Below are positions 43,799-52,041 of a stretch of 64,000 bases of DNA, in pieces. The notes under the pieces are model-generated. The model was not told the DNA's origin. It worked only from the letters and a program-made list of their open reading frames with translations, and did no database searches. The number at the start of each line of letters is the position of its first letter. The stretch's first letter is position 1. The DNA is taken from the NCBI GenBank assembly GCA_963841445.1, contig CAWJCP010000002.1, positions 186,001 through 250,000 of the forward strand, given 5' to 3'. A program made the translations under genes and the position numbers. The stretch is from Mayfieldus sp963841445 (GTDB lineage: Bacteria > Actinomycetota > Thermoleophilia > Solirubrobacterales > 70-9).

Positions 43799-44294
43799 CG
43801 CTCCTCCTTGTCGTGTGCTCGATTTGCCTGCATCCCGGCTTACCGGCGCCATGAGAATTCACCTCGCGCAGCACCGCGGCGGCGACCGGGTCGATCGCGG
43901 CCGCCACGCCCGGCGAGAGGCTGGAGCCGGGCTCGAAGCGGGCGCCCTCGACCCCGAGGACGATCAGGCGCTCGGGCAGGTGGTCCAGCGCCCGGGCGAT
44001 CTCGATCGCCTCCCCGAGCCCGAGGGCGTGGGTCGAGGAAGCCGAGACCGAGGCCGGCAGGGGATCGGCGGTTGCGTCGAACCGGGTCACGGCGCCCGGA
44101 TGCGCGCCGGAGCAGACGGCGTCCACGACAACCGCGAGACCGGCGCCCTGCCAGGCGTCGATCAGGCGCGCCGGCTCGCCCTCCAGCTCGATCACCTGCA
44201 CCCCGGGGTCGGCGAGCTCCCCGACCCGGCGGGCGACGAGCAGGCCGATCGCGTCATCGCCGCGCAGCGGGTTGCCGATCCCGATCACCCTCAC
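43791..44294 (-). CDS. Hydrogenase maturation protease
   Basis: This 167-residue endopeptidase (HycI/HyaD family) trims the C-terminus of the hydrogenase large subunit after nickel insertion. The N-terminal signature GIGNPLRGDDAIGLLVARRV holds the nickel-binding acidic residues, with AVVVDAVCSGAHPG and the histidine in STHALGLGEA further on. GTG 44294 overlaps the large-subunit stop by 4 nt. The large subunit ends shortly after DPCISCATHF, without a long obvious cleavable tail, so the cleavage site needs checking. Confidence 0.9.
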   Translation of the reverse strand: MRVIGIGNPLRGDDAIGLLVARRVGELADPGVQVIELEGEPARLIDAWQGAGLAVVVDAVCSGAHPGAVTRFDATADPLPASVSASSTHALGLGEAIEIARALDHLPERLIVLGVEGARFEPGSSLSPGVAAAIDPVAAAVLREVNSHGAGKPGCRQIEHTTRRSDA

Positions 44295-45601
44295 GATCGA
44301 TCCACCTCGAGGCGCAGGAAATGGGTCGCGCAGGAGATGCAGGGGTCGTAGTTGCGGATCGTCTGCTCGCAGCGCAGGGTCAGCTGCTCGTCGTCGAGGT
44401 CGATGTTGCGTTGCACGAACTCGCGCAGGTCCTCCTCGATCGTGCGCTGGTTCTGCGAGGTCGGCGGCACGATTCTGGCGCTGACGATCCCGCCCTCGCC
44501 GTCAAGCTCGTAGCGGTGGTAGAGCATGCCCCGTGGCGCCTCGGTTGCCCCGTGGCCCACCGCCGCCCGCGGCTCGGCGTCGATCGCAGGCGGATCGGGC
44601 GGCTCGTAGCCGTCGATCAACCGCACGGCTTCATCGCAGGCATAGAGGATCTCCACCGCGCGGACGACGATGCTCTGGAACGGGTTGCGACAGCCGGAGC
44701 CGATCCCGGCTTCCCGCGCCGCCTCGCGGGCGATCGGCGAGAGCCGGTCGAGGTTGAGGTTGAAGCGGGCGATCGGTCCGCAAAGGTAGGAGCCGCGGCC
44801 CCGGACGCGGCTGTGGAGCGCGTTTGAGTGCGACACCTGCTCCTCCTCGAAGGTCTCGTCGAACTCGCTTGCCGCGATGTCGATGCCGCCTGAGGAGACG
44901 ATCCGCCCGCGGTCGATCGGGTACTCGTCGACCGGAGAGCGAAGGCAGACGAGCTCGTAGTCCGGCTCCAGCTCCGGGAAGGGAAGCGACGCGGCCCAGC
45001 GCACCGTCTCCGCCGCTTCCTCACGCGCAGTCGCGAGGCGCTCGCGGAGCGGCATCAGGTCGCGGCGCTCGGGCGCCCGGTAAAAGCCCCCGACCCGGAC
45101 GTTGATCGGGTGGACCTCGCGCCCCCCGAGCGCCGCGATCAGCTGGTTGCCGGCTTTCTTCGTGCGCAGCCCGCGCTCCACGATCTCGCCGTGCTCGCCG
45201 GCCATCGCGAAGGCGCTCTCGTAGCCGAGGAAGTCGGGCGCGTGCAGCATGTAGAGGTGAAGCGAATGGCTCTCCAGCCACTCTCCGCAGTAGATCAGCC
45301 GCCGCAGGGCTCGGGTCTCCTCCGGGATCGAGATCCCGAGCGCGTCCTCGATCGCCTCGCAGGCGCTCATCTGGTAGGCGACCGGGCAGATCCCGCAGAT
45401 ACGCGCCGTGATGTCGGGCGCCTCGCCGAGGGCGCGGCCGCGCAGCAGCGCCTCGAACAGCCGCGGCGGCTCGTAGATCCGCAGCTCGACGTCGGTGACC
45501 TCGTCGCCGCGAACCCGCACGTACATCTCGCCCTCTCCCTCGACCCGAGCCAGGGCCTTGGTGCGGATCGTGCGGGTGCGCCCGTTGCCGTCAGCGGTCA
45601 T
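44291..45601 (-). CDS. hyhL: [NiFe]-hydrogenase large subunit, group 3b-like
   Basis: The 436-residue catalytic subunit carries the nickel-iron ligands in two motifs: RICGICPVAYQ (C69, C72) near the N-terminus and DPCISCATHF (C421, C424) near the C-terminus. The short length and the partner set (FAD/NAD reductase with 2Fe-2S, two-cluster iron-sulfur beta subunit) match cytoplasmic bidirectional NADP-linked group 3b enzymes, like Hyh of mycobacteria, which evolves or oxidises H2. ATG 45601 overlaps the small-subunit gene by 11 nt. Confidence 0.92.
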   Translation of the reverse strand: MTADGNGRTRTIRTKALARVEGEGEMYVRVRGDEVTDVELRIYEPPRLFEALLRGRALGEAPDITARICGICPVAYQMSACEAIEDALGISIPEETRALRRLIYCGEWLESHSLHLYMLHAPDFLGYESAFAMAGEHGEIVERGLRTKKAGNQLIAALGGREVHPINVRVGGFYRAPERRDLMPLRERLATAREEAAETVRWAASLPFPELEPDYELVCLRSPVDEYPIDRGRIVSSGGIDIAASEFDETFEEEQVSHSNALHSRVRGRGSYLCGPIARFNLNLDRLSPIAREAAREAGIGSGCRNPFQSIVVRAVEILYACDEAVRLIDGYEPPDPPAIDAEPRAAVGHGATEAPRGMLYHRYELDGEGGIVSARIVPPTSQNQRTIEEDLREFVQRNIDLDDEQLTLRCEQTIRNYDPCISCATHFLRLEVDRS

Positions 45602-46388
45602 CGGACTCGCTTGACTCGTGCGCCTCACTCTCGGCGCGGAAGGCCGGCTTGGCGGCGTAGAAGCTGCGGAACTCCCGCACCAGCTCCGGCTCCTCGGAGC
45701 CGAGGCTGTCGCGCATCCAGCCGGCCAGCGAGGGGGTGTTCGGGGTCTCCATCGGCCCGTAGCAGCCGTAGCAGCCGCGGTTGTAGGAGGGGCACAGCGC
45801 ACCGCAGCCGGCCTGGGTGACCGGGCCAAGGCAGGGGGTGCCATGGGCGACCATCACGCAGACGTTGCCGCGCCGCTTGCACTCGATGCAGACGCTGTAA
45901 GCGGGGATGTTGGGTCGCCGCTCCGCCAGGAAGGCGCCGATCACCTCGAGCAGCTGGCGCTTGTTGATCGGGCAGCCCTGCAGCTCGAAGTCGACCGCCA
46001 CGTGGGCGCCGATCGGGGTCGAGGTCTCAAGCGTCGAGATGTACTCCGGGGTCGCGTAGACGGCGGCGACGAGCTCCGAGCTGTCGGCGAAGTTGCGCAG
46101 CGCCTGGATTCCGCCCGCGGTCGCGCAGGCGCCGATCGTCACCAGGCGGCGGGAGACGCTGCGCACCTGCTGGATCCGCTCGGCGTCCTCGGCGGTCGTG
46201 ATCGACCCCTCGACTAGGGAGAGGTCGTAGGGCCCTTCCACGGTCGCCCGCCGCGCCTCCAGGAAGTAGGCGATGTCAACCTCGCCGGCAAGCCCGATCA
46301 GCTCGTCCTCGCAGCCGAGCAGGCTGAGCTGGCAGCCGTCGCAGGAGGCGAATTTCCATACCGCGAGCTTCGGCTTCGGATCCGCCAT
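45591..46388 (-). CDS. hyhS: [NiFe]-hydrogenase small subunit, group 3b-like
   Basis: The 265-residue protein holds the iron-sulfur relay. The proximal cluster starts with FASCDGCQLSLLGCEDEL (C16, C19), followed by IGACATAGGIQALRN and the cysteine-rich region CIECKRRGNVCV, GTPCLGPVTQAGCGALCPSYNRGCYGC. There is no Tat signal, so the enzyme is cytoplasmic. Its ATG overlaps the stop of the FAD reductase subunit gene. Confidence 0.92.
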   Translation of the reverse strand: MADPKPKLAVWKFASCDGCQLSLLGCEDELIGLAGEVDIAYFLEARRATVEGPYDLSLVEGSITTAEDAERIQQVRSVSRRLVTIGACATAGGIQALRNFADSSELVAAVYATPEYISTLETSTPIGAHVAVDFELQGCPINKRQLLEVIGAFLAERRPNIPAYSVCIECKRRGNVCVMVAHGTPCLGPVTQAGCGALCPSYNRGCYGCYGPMETPNTPSLAGWMRDSLGSEEPELVREFRSFYAAKPAFRAESEAHESSESDDR

Positions 46389-47248
46389 CAGAGCTCCCGG
46401 ACGGCGAGGAACGGCTCGATCTCGGAGAGGCGCATCACCGCGCCCTCCCGACAGGCATAGGTGGGGCCGAAGACGCAGCGGCCACAGTGGGTGAGCGCGC
46501 ATTTCATGTTGCGCTCGATCGAGATGTGGATGCGATCGGCCGCCACGCCGTGATCGCGCAGCGCCCGGGCCGCGAAGCGCATCATCACCTCCGGCCCGCA
46601 GAGCAGGGCGATCGCGCGCTCGGGCTCGAAATCGACCCGGTCGAACAGCTTCGTCACCACTCCCACCTCGCCCGACCAGTCTGCGGCGGCGCTGTCGACC
46701 GTGAGGCCGAGCTGCAGGCGCGGGTCCGAGTCCCAGCGCCCCAGCTCGGCCCGGTAAAGCAGCTGCTCGGGCTCGCGGCCTCCGTAGAGCAGCAGGACCC
46801 GGCGGAAGTCCTCGCGCTTATTCATCGCGGCGAGCAGCGCCGGCCGCAAGGGAGCCAGGCCGAGGCCGCCGGCGACGATCAGCAGATCGCCCCCCGCGGC
46901 CCGCTCGATGGGCCAGGAGCTGCCGTAGGGGCCGCGGACGCCGAGCTGCTCGCCGGGGCGCGTCGCGCAGATCGCTTCGCTGACCGAGCCGACGGCGCGG
47001 ACCGTGTGCAGGAGCGGTTCGGGGGCGGCCGGGTCACCGCAGATTGAGATCGGCACCTCGCCGACCCCGAAGGCATAGAGCATGTTGAACTGCCCCGGCG
47101 CGAAGGGGCGGGGCCCGGCGCCATCGCTGGGCTCGAGCTCCAGCGTCCAGGTGTCGCCGGTCTCCCGCACCCGGTCCCGGACCCGAAAGGGGGCCGGGAC
47201 CATTGGTCCGGGGCCGGCGCTGCGCTCAGCTTGCCGCGACTTGGCCAT
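46388..47248 (-). CDS. hyhG: Hydrogenase gamma subunit, FAD/NAD(P)-binding with 2Fe-2S
   Basis: The 286-residue diaphorase subunit has a ferredoxin-reductase-like FAD domain (FAPGQFNMLYAFGVGEVPISI), an NAD(P)-binding domain (LLIVAGGLGLAPLRPALL, LLLYGGREPEQLLY, LLCGPEVMMRF) and a C-terminal 2Fe-2S cluster loop (NMKCALTHCGRCVFGPTYAC). It passes electrons between the hydrogenase and NAD(P). Its ATG lies 23 nt inside the end of the cyclic-nucleotide-binding gene. Confidence 0.92.
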   Translation of the reverse strand: MAKSRQAERSAGPGPMVPAPFRVRDRVRETGDTWTLELEPSDGAGPRPFAPGQFNMLYAFGVGEVPISICGDPAAPEPLLHTVRAVGSVSEAICATRPGEQLGVRGPYGSSWPIERAAGGDLLIVAGGLGLAPLRPALLAAMNKREDFRRVLLLYGGREPEQLLYRAELGRWDSDPRLQLGLTVDSAAADWSGEVGVVTKLFDRVDFEPERAIALLCGPEVMMRFAARALRDHGVAADRIHISIERNMKCALTHCGRCVFGPTYACREGAVMRLSEIEPFLAVREL

Positions 47249-47699
47249 AGACGTCGATCAGTTGCACCCGGGTCACCTGCAGGCGCTCGACCATCTGCGC
47301 CGCGAATCGCTTCATCAGCTCGTAGCCGAGGTCGTGGTCCGCCTCCGCCTTCCCGCGCAGGCACTTCCCGTCGAAGACGACCGCTGAGCCACGCTCCCGC
47401 GCCCGAGCGTCGAGGTGCCAGCGGTAGGGCGGGAACAGCCACGACCACCCCAGGAGCTCGCCCGGCCCGTGGGTCGAGATGGTCAGCGAACCGCGTCCCG
47501 GCATGAACAGCTCCAGGGCGACGCGGCCGTGGCGCAAGAGGTAGAAGGAGTCTGCTCGCTCGCCCTCCTCGAACAGCCTCTGTCCCGCGTCGATGGCCAT
47601 CAACTTGCCGCATCCGGCGATCAGCTCTAGATGCTCGCCGCTGAGGCCCGCGAAGACGTCCGTCTGCGCGAGCAGCTCGTCGATTCCGCGCTCGCTCAT
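47226..47699 (-). CDS. Cyclic-nucleotide-binding protein inside the hydrogenase operon
   Basis: The 157-residue protein is mostly one cNMP-binding domain (LFEEGERADSFYLLRHGRVALEL, then GELLGWSWLFPPYRWHLDARA in place of the classic FGE phosphate-binding loop). A helical tail follows (YELMKRFAAQMVERL), as in CRP-like sensors. No DNA-binding domain follows, so it is not a transcription factor. Overlaps with the genes on both sides suggest stoichiometric translation with the hydrogenase, pointing to a regulatory subunit or adaptor; this is inference. Confidence 0.85.
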   Translation of the reverse strand: MSERGIDELLAQTDVFAGLSGEHLELIAGCGKLMAIDAGQRLFEEGERADSFYLLRHGRVALELFMPGRGSLTISTHGPGELLGWSWLFPPYRWHLDARARERGSAVVFDGKCLRGKAEADHDLGYELMKRFAAQMVERLQVTRVQLIDVYGQVAAS

Positions 47700-48838
47700 G
47701 TCCGGTCTCCGGGTTCGGCCGGCGGCTTGCGGGTCGATCCATCGGTCGCCCGGATCGCGGCTGCCTCCTCGGTGATGTCGATCGCCACCGGGCACCAGGT
47801 GATGCAGCGCCCGCAGCCGACGCAGCCGGAGCTGCCGAACTGGTCGATCCAGGTGGCCAGCTTGTGGGTCATCCACTGGCGGTAGCGTGACCGGGGCGAG
47901 GAGCGCACGCTGCCGCCGTGCACGTAGGAGAAGTCCATCGTGAAGCAGGAATCCCACTCGCGCCGCCGCTCGGTCTCGGTCCCGGCCAGGTCGGTCACGT
48001 CCTCAACCGTGGTGCAAAAGCAGGTCGGGCAGACCATCGTGCAGTTGCCGCAGGTCAGGCAGCGCTCGGAGACCTCGTCCCAGCGCGGGTGCTCGAGGTT
48101 GCCGTACAGAAGCTCCTTGATTCCGTCGGTCTCCATTTCTCGGCCCATCTGTCCCGCGGCCCGCTCCGCGGCCGCCTGCGGCGCGCGCTGGTCTTGCTCG
48201 CCGCTCGGTCGGCTCGGCACCTCCTTGAGAACCTCGGCGCCCCGCTCGCTGCCGATCTCGACGACGAAGCGATGCGATTCGTCGTCGATGACCTCGGTGA
48301 GCGCGAGGTCGTAGCCCGCCTCCACCTTCGGCCCGGTTTCCATCGAGACGCAAAAGCAAGTTCCGCCGGCCTCTCCGCACTGGATCGCGATGATGAACGC
48401 TCCCTCGCGGCGAGCGGCGTAGTGGGGGTCGGGATGCGCTCCACCGAGCAGCACCCTGTCCTGGGTTGCGATCGCGTGCAGGTCGCATGAGCGCACGCCG
48501 AGAAAGGCGTAGCGGGGAGGCTCGTCGGGCTCCTCGGTGATCTCCAGCTCGCTGTCGTTGCGGCGTGCACGCAGAAGGGTCAGCTTCGGTGGGTGCAGGA
48601 AGTGCTTCCAGGAGCGCGGCCCGACGACGTAGCCGAACAGCGCATCGTCTTCGCGTCGGAGCAGCCGGTATGTGCCGCCGTCCTGCTCATCGGTCCAGCC
48701 GACGGGAAGATCCTCGCTCGAAGACAACTCGTCATAGACGATCGCTTGGTCCCGGACCGTCGGGCCGACCACCGTGAAGCCCCTTCGTTGCAGCGCCACC
48801 AGAAGAGCATCGAGCGAATCACGCTCAATCGTCTTCAT
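47696..48838 (-). CDS. hyhB: Hydrogenase beta subunit, 4Fe-4S ferredoxin type
   Basis: The 380-residue protein resembles HyhB/AsrA-type subunits: an N-terminal region with RSCDLHAIATQDRVLLGG and CGEAGGTCFCVSMETG, and a C-terminal domain with two [4Fe-4S] motifs (CLTCGNCTMVCPTCFC and CVGCGRCITWCPVAIDI). It relays electrons from the FAD subunit toward the small subunit. It is the first gene of the leftward operon. GAGGGAG precedes ATG 48838, and only 51 nt separate it from the divergent stress protein. Confidence 0.9.
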   Translation of the reverse strand: MKTIERDSLDALLVALQRRGFTVVGPTVRDQAIVYDELSSSEDLPVGWTDEQDGGTYRLLRREDDALFGYVVGPRSWKHFLHPPKLTLLRARRNDSELEITEEPDEPPRYAFLGVRSCDLHAIATQDRVLLGGAHPDPHYAARREGAFIIAIQCGEAGGTCFCVSMETGPKVEAGYDLALTEVIDDESHRFVVEIGSERGAEVLKEVPSRPSGEQDQRAPQAAAERAAGQMGREMETDGIKELLYGNLEHPRWDEVSERCLTCGNCTMVCPTCFCTTVEDVTDLAGTETERRREWDSCFTMDFSYVHGGSVRSSPRSRYRQWMTHKLATWIDQFGSSGCVGCGRCITWCPVAIDITEEAAAIRATDGSTRKPPAEPGDRT

Positions 48839-48889
48839 GCCATCTCCCTCGAGCGACCGTGGACGCCGACCCCTACGATGGGCGCCTTC

Positions 48890-49315
48890 ATGTATCGCAA
48901 TGTGGTAGTCGCTTTTGACGGCAGCGAGGGAGCGCAGGCGGCGCTCGAAGTCGCGGCCGGGATTGCCGAGGCGGGTGGAGCCTCGCTTACCCTAGTGCGT
49001 TCGGTGGAAGCGGAGGGGGTTGCGGGCATCGCTCTTGCGGCTGACCCGGATCCCGAGCGGATCGCCGCGGCGCGGCACTCGCTGGAGTCGGCGGCCGCGA
49101 ATCTCGACCCGCAGCTCGCGCCAAGTCCCTGGGTCACGTCGGGCCCGGCCGGGGAGGCGGTCGCCAGCGTCGCGAAGGAGATCGGCGCCGACGTCATCGT
49201 CACCGGCTCGCGAGGAAGGGGCAGGGTTTCGCGGACGCTGCTGGGCAGCGTCTCCAGCCACCTGGTCCATGAGGCGCACTGCGACGTGCTCGTCGTGCGC
49301 CTGCCAGGCGACTGA
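48890..49315 (+). CDS. Universal stress protein, single domain
   Basis: The 141-residue UspA protein starts YRNVVVAFDGSEGAQAAL and ends with the ATP-binding motif GSRGRGRVSRTLLGSVSSHLV. TACGAT lies 10 nt before ATG 48890, with no ribosome-binding site. It is divergent from the hydrogenase operon, so a shared control region of 51 nt is likely. The NCSGATG motif is not found here. Confidence 0.9.
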   Translation: MYRNVVVAFDGSEGAQAALEVAAGIAEAGGASLTLVRSVEAEGVAGIALAADPDPERIAAARHSLESAAANLDPQLAPSPWVTSGPAGEAVASVAKEIGADVIVTGSRGRGRVSRTLLGSVSSHLVHEAHCDVLVVRLPGD

Positions 49316-49319
49316 GCGC

Positions 49320-50792
49320 TCAATTCGGAGTCCGGCTCGGCACCCGGGCGGCCTCGCGGAGCTCCGCGAACGACGCCTCGATTCCCTGCGCCAGAACCTC
49401 GAGGTCCGGCATCGCGTCGCGGTCTGCGTTGAGGCCGAAGAACACTCGGCCGTCGTAGCTCAGCACCGCCAGACCGACGGCGTGATCGGCGGCGAGGGGC
49501 ACGAGCGGCCAGATGTCGGTCATCTTGGACCCCAGCCCGTAGAGGGGAAACTGGGGCCCGGGCACGTTGGTGATCGTGAGGTTGAAGAGCCGAGTCGCGA
49601 ACAGGGATCGGGCGAGGAAGCTGTGGATCACCGGCGGCGCATGCCTGGTGAGGTCGAGCAGGGTGCTGGAGCCGAGGGCCTGAGTACCGGATTTCAGCCT
49701 CTCCGCCTCCGCCATCTGGCTCGCGAAGCGCTCGCCTGGATCCTCGACCGCGACCGGCAGGTGAACGAACAGGGAGCTGATCCGGTTGCCGAGCGCCAGC
49801 TCCTCGCCGGCGGCCCGGACGTTGACGGGCACCATCGCGCGCAGGCCCCCTTCGGGCAGCGTTTCGCCGCGCTCGATCAGCAGCTCCCGGAGGCCGCCCG
49901 CGGCAACCGCCAGGACCACGTCGTTGACCGTCCCGCCCAGCGACTCCTTGATCTCCTTCAGCTCGCCGAGCGGCACCCAGGCGACGGCGAGGCGGCGCTT
50001 GCCGCCGATCGGGACGTTGATGCTGGTCCGCGGGGAAGCGGCGAGCTCGTCTTCGACGATCACGTCGGCGAGCGCGCGCGAGCGCTGCAAGACGTCCGCC
50101 GCGCGCCCGGGATGGCGGGCGGCGCCGAGCGTGCCGCCGATCACCCGGGTGCCGGCTTTTGCCAGCTCGATCGGCAGCTTGGCCAGGCGGGCCGGGGTCC
50201 GCGCCAAGCTGCTCGCCGTCCCGATCAACGACTGGAGCGCGGTGGGCGCTTCCGGCGCCGCGGGCGCCGCTGGGGGAGAGGCGGGTGCCGGCGTGTCCGG
50301 ATGCGGTTCGGTGTCGAGCACGATTTGGATCGTGTCGATCGAGCCGACTCCGTCGACCATGCAGTGATGGGTCTTGCTGGCCAGCGCCCAGCGTCCGCCG
50401 GCGAGCCCGTCGATCAGGACCATCTCCCAGAGCGGTTGCGCTCGATCGAGTCGCTCGGAGTAGAACTCGCCCGCCCAGTCGAGCAGCTCCGCCCGGTCTC
50501 CAGGCGCCGGCAGGCTCACCGACCGCACGTGGTTGGCGACCCGGAAGCGCTCGTCCTCGCCCCAGAAGGGCCACGAGAGCCCGCCGGTGCTCGGAGACGA
50601 GAGGCTTTGGCGGAAGCGCGGCAGTTGCGCCACCCCGTGCTCCAGCCGGGCAACCAACTCCTCCAGCGGCGGCGCCCCCCCGTCCGATCGCGGCTCGAAG
50701 ATCATCACGCCACCGATATGCATGTGAGCGCCCTGGTCAGCCTCCTCGAGCTCGAGGAAGGTGGCATCGAGTGCGTCTAGCTGGTCGCTCAT
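49320..50792 (-). CDS. Wax ester synthase/diacylglycerol acyltransferase (WS/DGAT)
   Basis: The 490-residue protein starts DQLDALDATFLELEEADQGAHMHIG and has the catalytic motif HHCMVDG near residue 135, then VNVRAAGEELALGNRISSLFVHLPV and NVPGPQFPLYGLG toward the C-terminus. It is closer in style to mycobacterial WS/DGAT enzymes than the product at 39828. AGGGGAGC precedes ATG 50792. The promoter carries GCGGATG-N20-TAAGGT, linking storage lipid synthesis to the stress regulon. It ends 4 nt from the convergent stress protein stop. Confidence 0.9.
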   Translation of the reverse strand: MSDQLDALDATFLELEEADQGAHMHIGGVMIFEPRSDGGAPPLEELVARLEHGVAQLPRFRQSLSSPSTGGLSWPFWGEDERFRVANHVRSVSLPAPGDRAELLDWAGEFYSERLDRAQPLWEMVLIDGLAGGRWALASKTHHCMVDGVGSIDTIQIVLDTEPHPDTPAPASPPAAPAAPEAPTALQSLIGTASSLARTPARLAKLPIELAKAGTRVIGGTLGAARHPGRAADVLQRSRALADVIVEDELAASPRTSINVPIGGKRRLAVAWVPLGELKEIKESLGGTVNDVVLAVAAGGLRELLIERGETLPEGGLRAMVPVNVRAAGEELALGNRISSLFVHLPVAVEDPGERFASQMAEAERLKSGTQALGSSTLLDLTRHAPPVIHSFLARSLFATRLFNLTITNVPGPQFPLYGLGSKMTDIWPLVPLAADHAVGLAVLSYDGRVFFGLNADRDAMPDLEVLAQGIEASFAELREAARVPSRTPN

Positions 50793-50825
50793 CAAGCTCC
50801 CCTTTCCAGGGTCTTCTCTACGATC

Positions 50826-50858
50826 ACCTTAGGTCGGAGGATCCCTGCGTTCATCCGC
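50826..50858 (-). promoter_or_regulatory. NCSGATG-N20-TAnnnT promoter of WS/DGAT
   Basis: On the minus strand GCGGATG (50858-50852), 20 nt, then TAAGGT (50831-50826), giving a leader of about 27 nt with AGGGGAG before ATG 50792. Confidence 0.6.
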
Positions 50859-50915
50859 TGAATCCCACCCTTTGACCCGTGCTGAGTACGGATACCGTGG
50901 CGCCCATCGAAGCTG

Positions 50916-51929
50916 TTAGGGGACCAGCACCAGGCGGCCCGTGGAGGCCGAGCTCTGGAGCAGCTCGTGGGCGTGGCGGGCTTCGGTGAGCGGCAGCCGC
51001 TCGGCTACCTCGGGGTTGACCTTGCCCGCGCGAAGGAGCCGGATCAGGTCCGCGAGGTCGTCGCGGAACCAGTCCGGATGGAGGTCGGCGAGCTTGGCGA
51101 TCCGGTAGCTGAGCACTTTGCGCCGCGGCCACAGGAAACCCATGGCCCCGACGAGTCCGGTGGCAGCGAACCACTCGATCCATCCGCGCCGGCTTCTGCG
51201 TCCCTCGGAGATCGTCGAGGAGTGGCCGAAGATCACCAGCCTGCCGCCGGGCCGTAGGGCGCGGAAGGAGCCCAGCGACAGCCAGCCCCCGAAGCCGTCG
51301 AGGGCGATGTCAACTCCATCGCCCGTCTCCTCCCGGACCCGGGAGACGAAGTCCTCGTTGCGGTAGTCGATCGCCACGGCTCCCAGCTGCTCGACCTTCT
51401 CGCGGTCGCGCGCCGAGGACGTGCCGAAGAGCCGCAGGCCCATCGTCGTTCCCAGCTCCAGGGTTGCGGTTCCTACCCTCCCGGCGGCGCCGTGGACCAG
51501 GACCGCGTCGCCGCTCTTCGCCCTGGCCGTCCGGTGCAGCAGCTGGTAGGCGGTCATGTAGGGGAAGACGAGATTGACGACGTCGGCGGGGTCGAGATCG
51601 GCAGGGATCTTGACCGCTTTGCGCTCCGGAATGCAAACGCGCTCGGTGTAGCCGCCGTAGACGAGCAGCGCGGCGACCCTGTCGCCCGGCGTCAGCTCCG
51701 AGACTCCGTCACCCGTCTCCTCGACCTCGCCGACGATCTCGTATCCCGGAGTGAATGGTGGCTTGGGCCCGCCGAGGTAGGTGCCGGCGCGGATCAGCGT
51801 GTCGGTGAACGAGACCCCGGCCGCCAGAACCTTCACGCAGACTTCGTCTGGCCCAGGTCGGGGGTCGTCCTGCTCGATCACTTCCAGGACCTCCGGACCG
51901 CCGACCTCCTCGACCACGACTTGCTTCAA
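50916..51929 (-). CDS. Medium-chain quinone oxidoreductase-type dehydrogenase
   Basis: The 337-residue protein is a zinc-free MDR enzyme: an N-terminal GroES-like domain (PGPDEVCVKVLAAGVSFTDTLIRAG, FTPGYEIVGEV) and a nucleotide-binding fold with AVLVHGAAGRVGTATLEL, the quinone oxidoreductase signature region. Zinc ligands of alcohol dehydrogenases are absent. It may reduce quinones or enones with NADPH. The start is TTG 51929, with TAGCCT (minus strand, 51942-51937) 7 nt upstream, so it is probably leaderless. Confidence 0.88.
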   Translation of the reverse strand: MKQVVVEEVGGPEVLEVIEQDDPRPGPDEVCVKVLAAGVSFTDTLIRAGTYLGGPKPPFTPGYEIVGEVEETGDGVSELTPGDRVAALLVYGGYTERVCIPERKAVKIPADLDPADVVNLVFPYMTAYQLLHRTARAKSGDAVLVHGAAGRVGTATLELGTTMGLRLFGTSSARDREKVEQLGAVAIDYRNEDFVSRVREETGDGVDIALDGFGGWLSLGSFRALRPGGRLVIFGHSSTISEGRRSRRGWIEWFAATGLVGAMGFLWPRRKVLSYRIAKLADLHPDWFRDDLADLIRLLRAGKVNPEVAERLPLTEARHAHELLQSSASTGRLVLVP

Positions 51930-52041
51930 CGAGCCCAGGCTATAGCGCAGATTGGCCCAGAGGACGCGATGCTCGCGGTGCGGGCTCGCGTAGGGACGCG
52001 AGATCGCTTCTCGGACGGGCCATCGCTTCTGGCTGAGTGGG

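Noticed and set aside
48841..50574. 579-codon minus-strand frame across the stress prot. and WS/DGAT
   Set aside because: Arginine/glycine/alanine-rich shadow in a different frame from the real WS/DGAT gene, crossing the stress protein gene.
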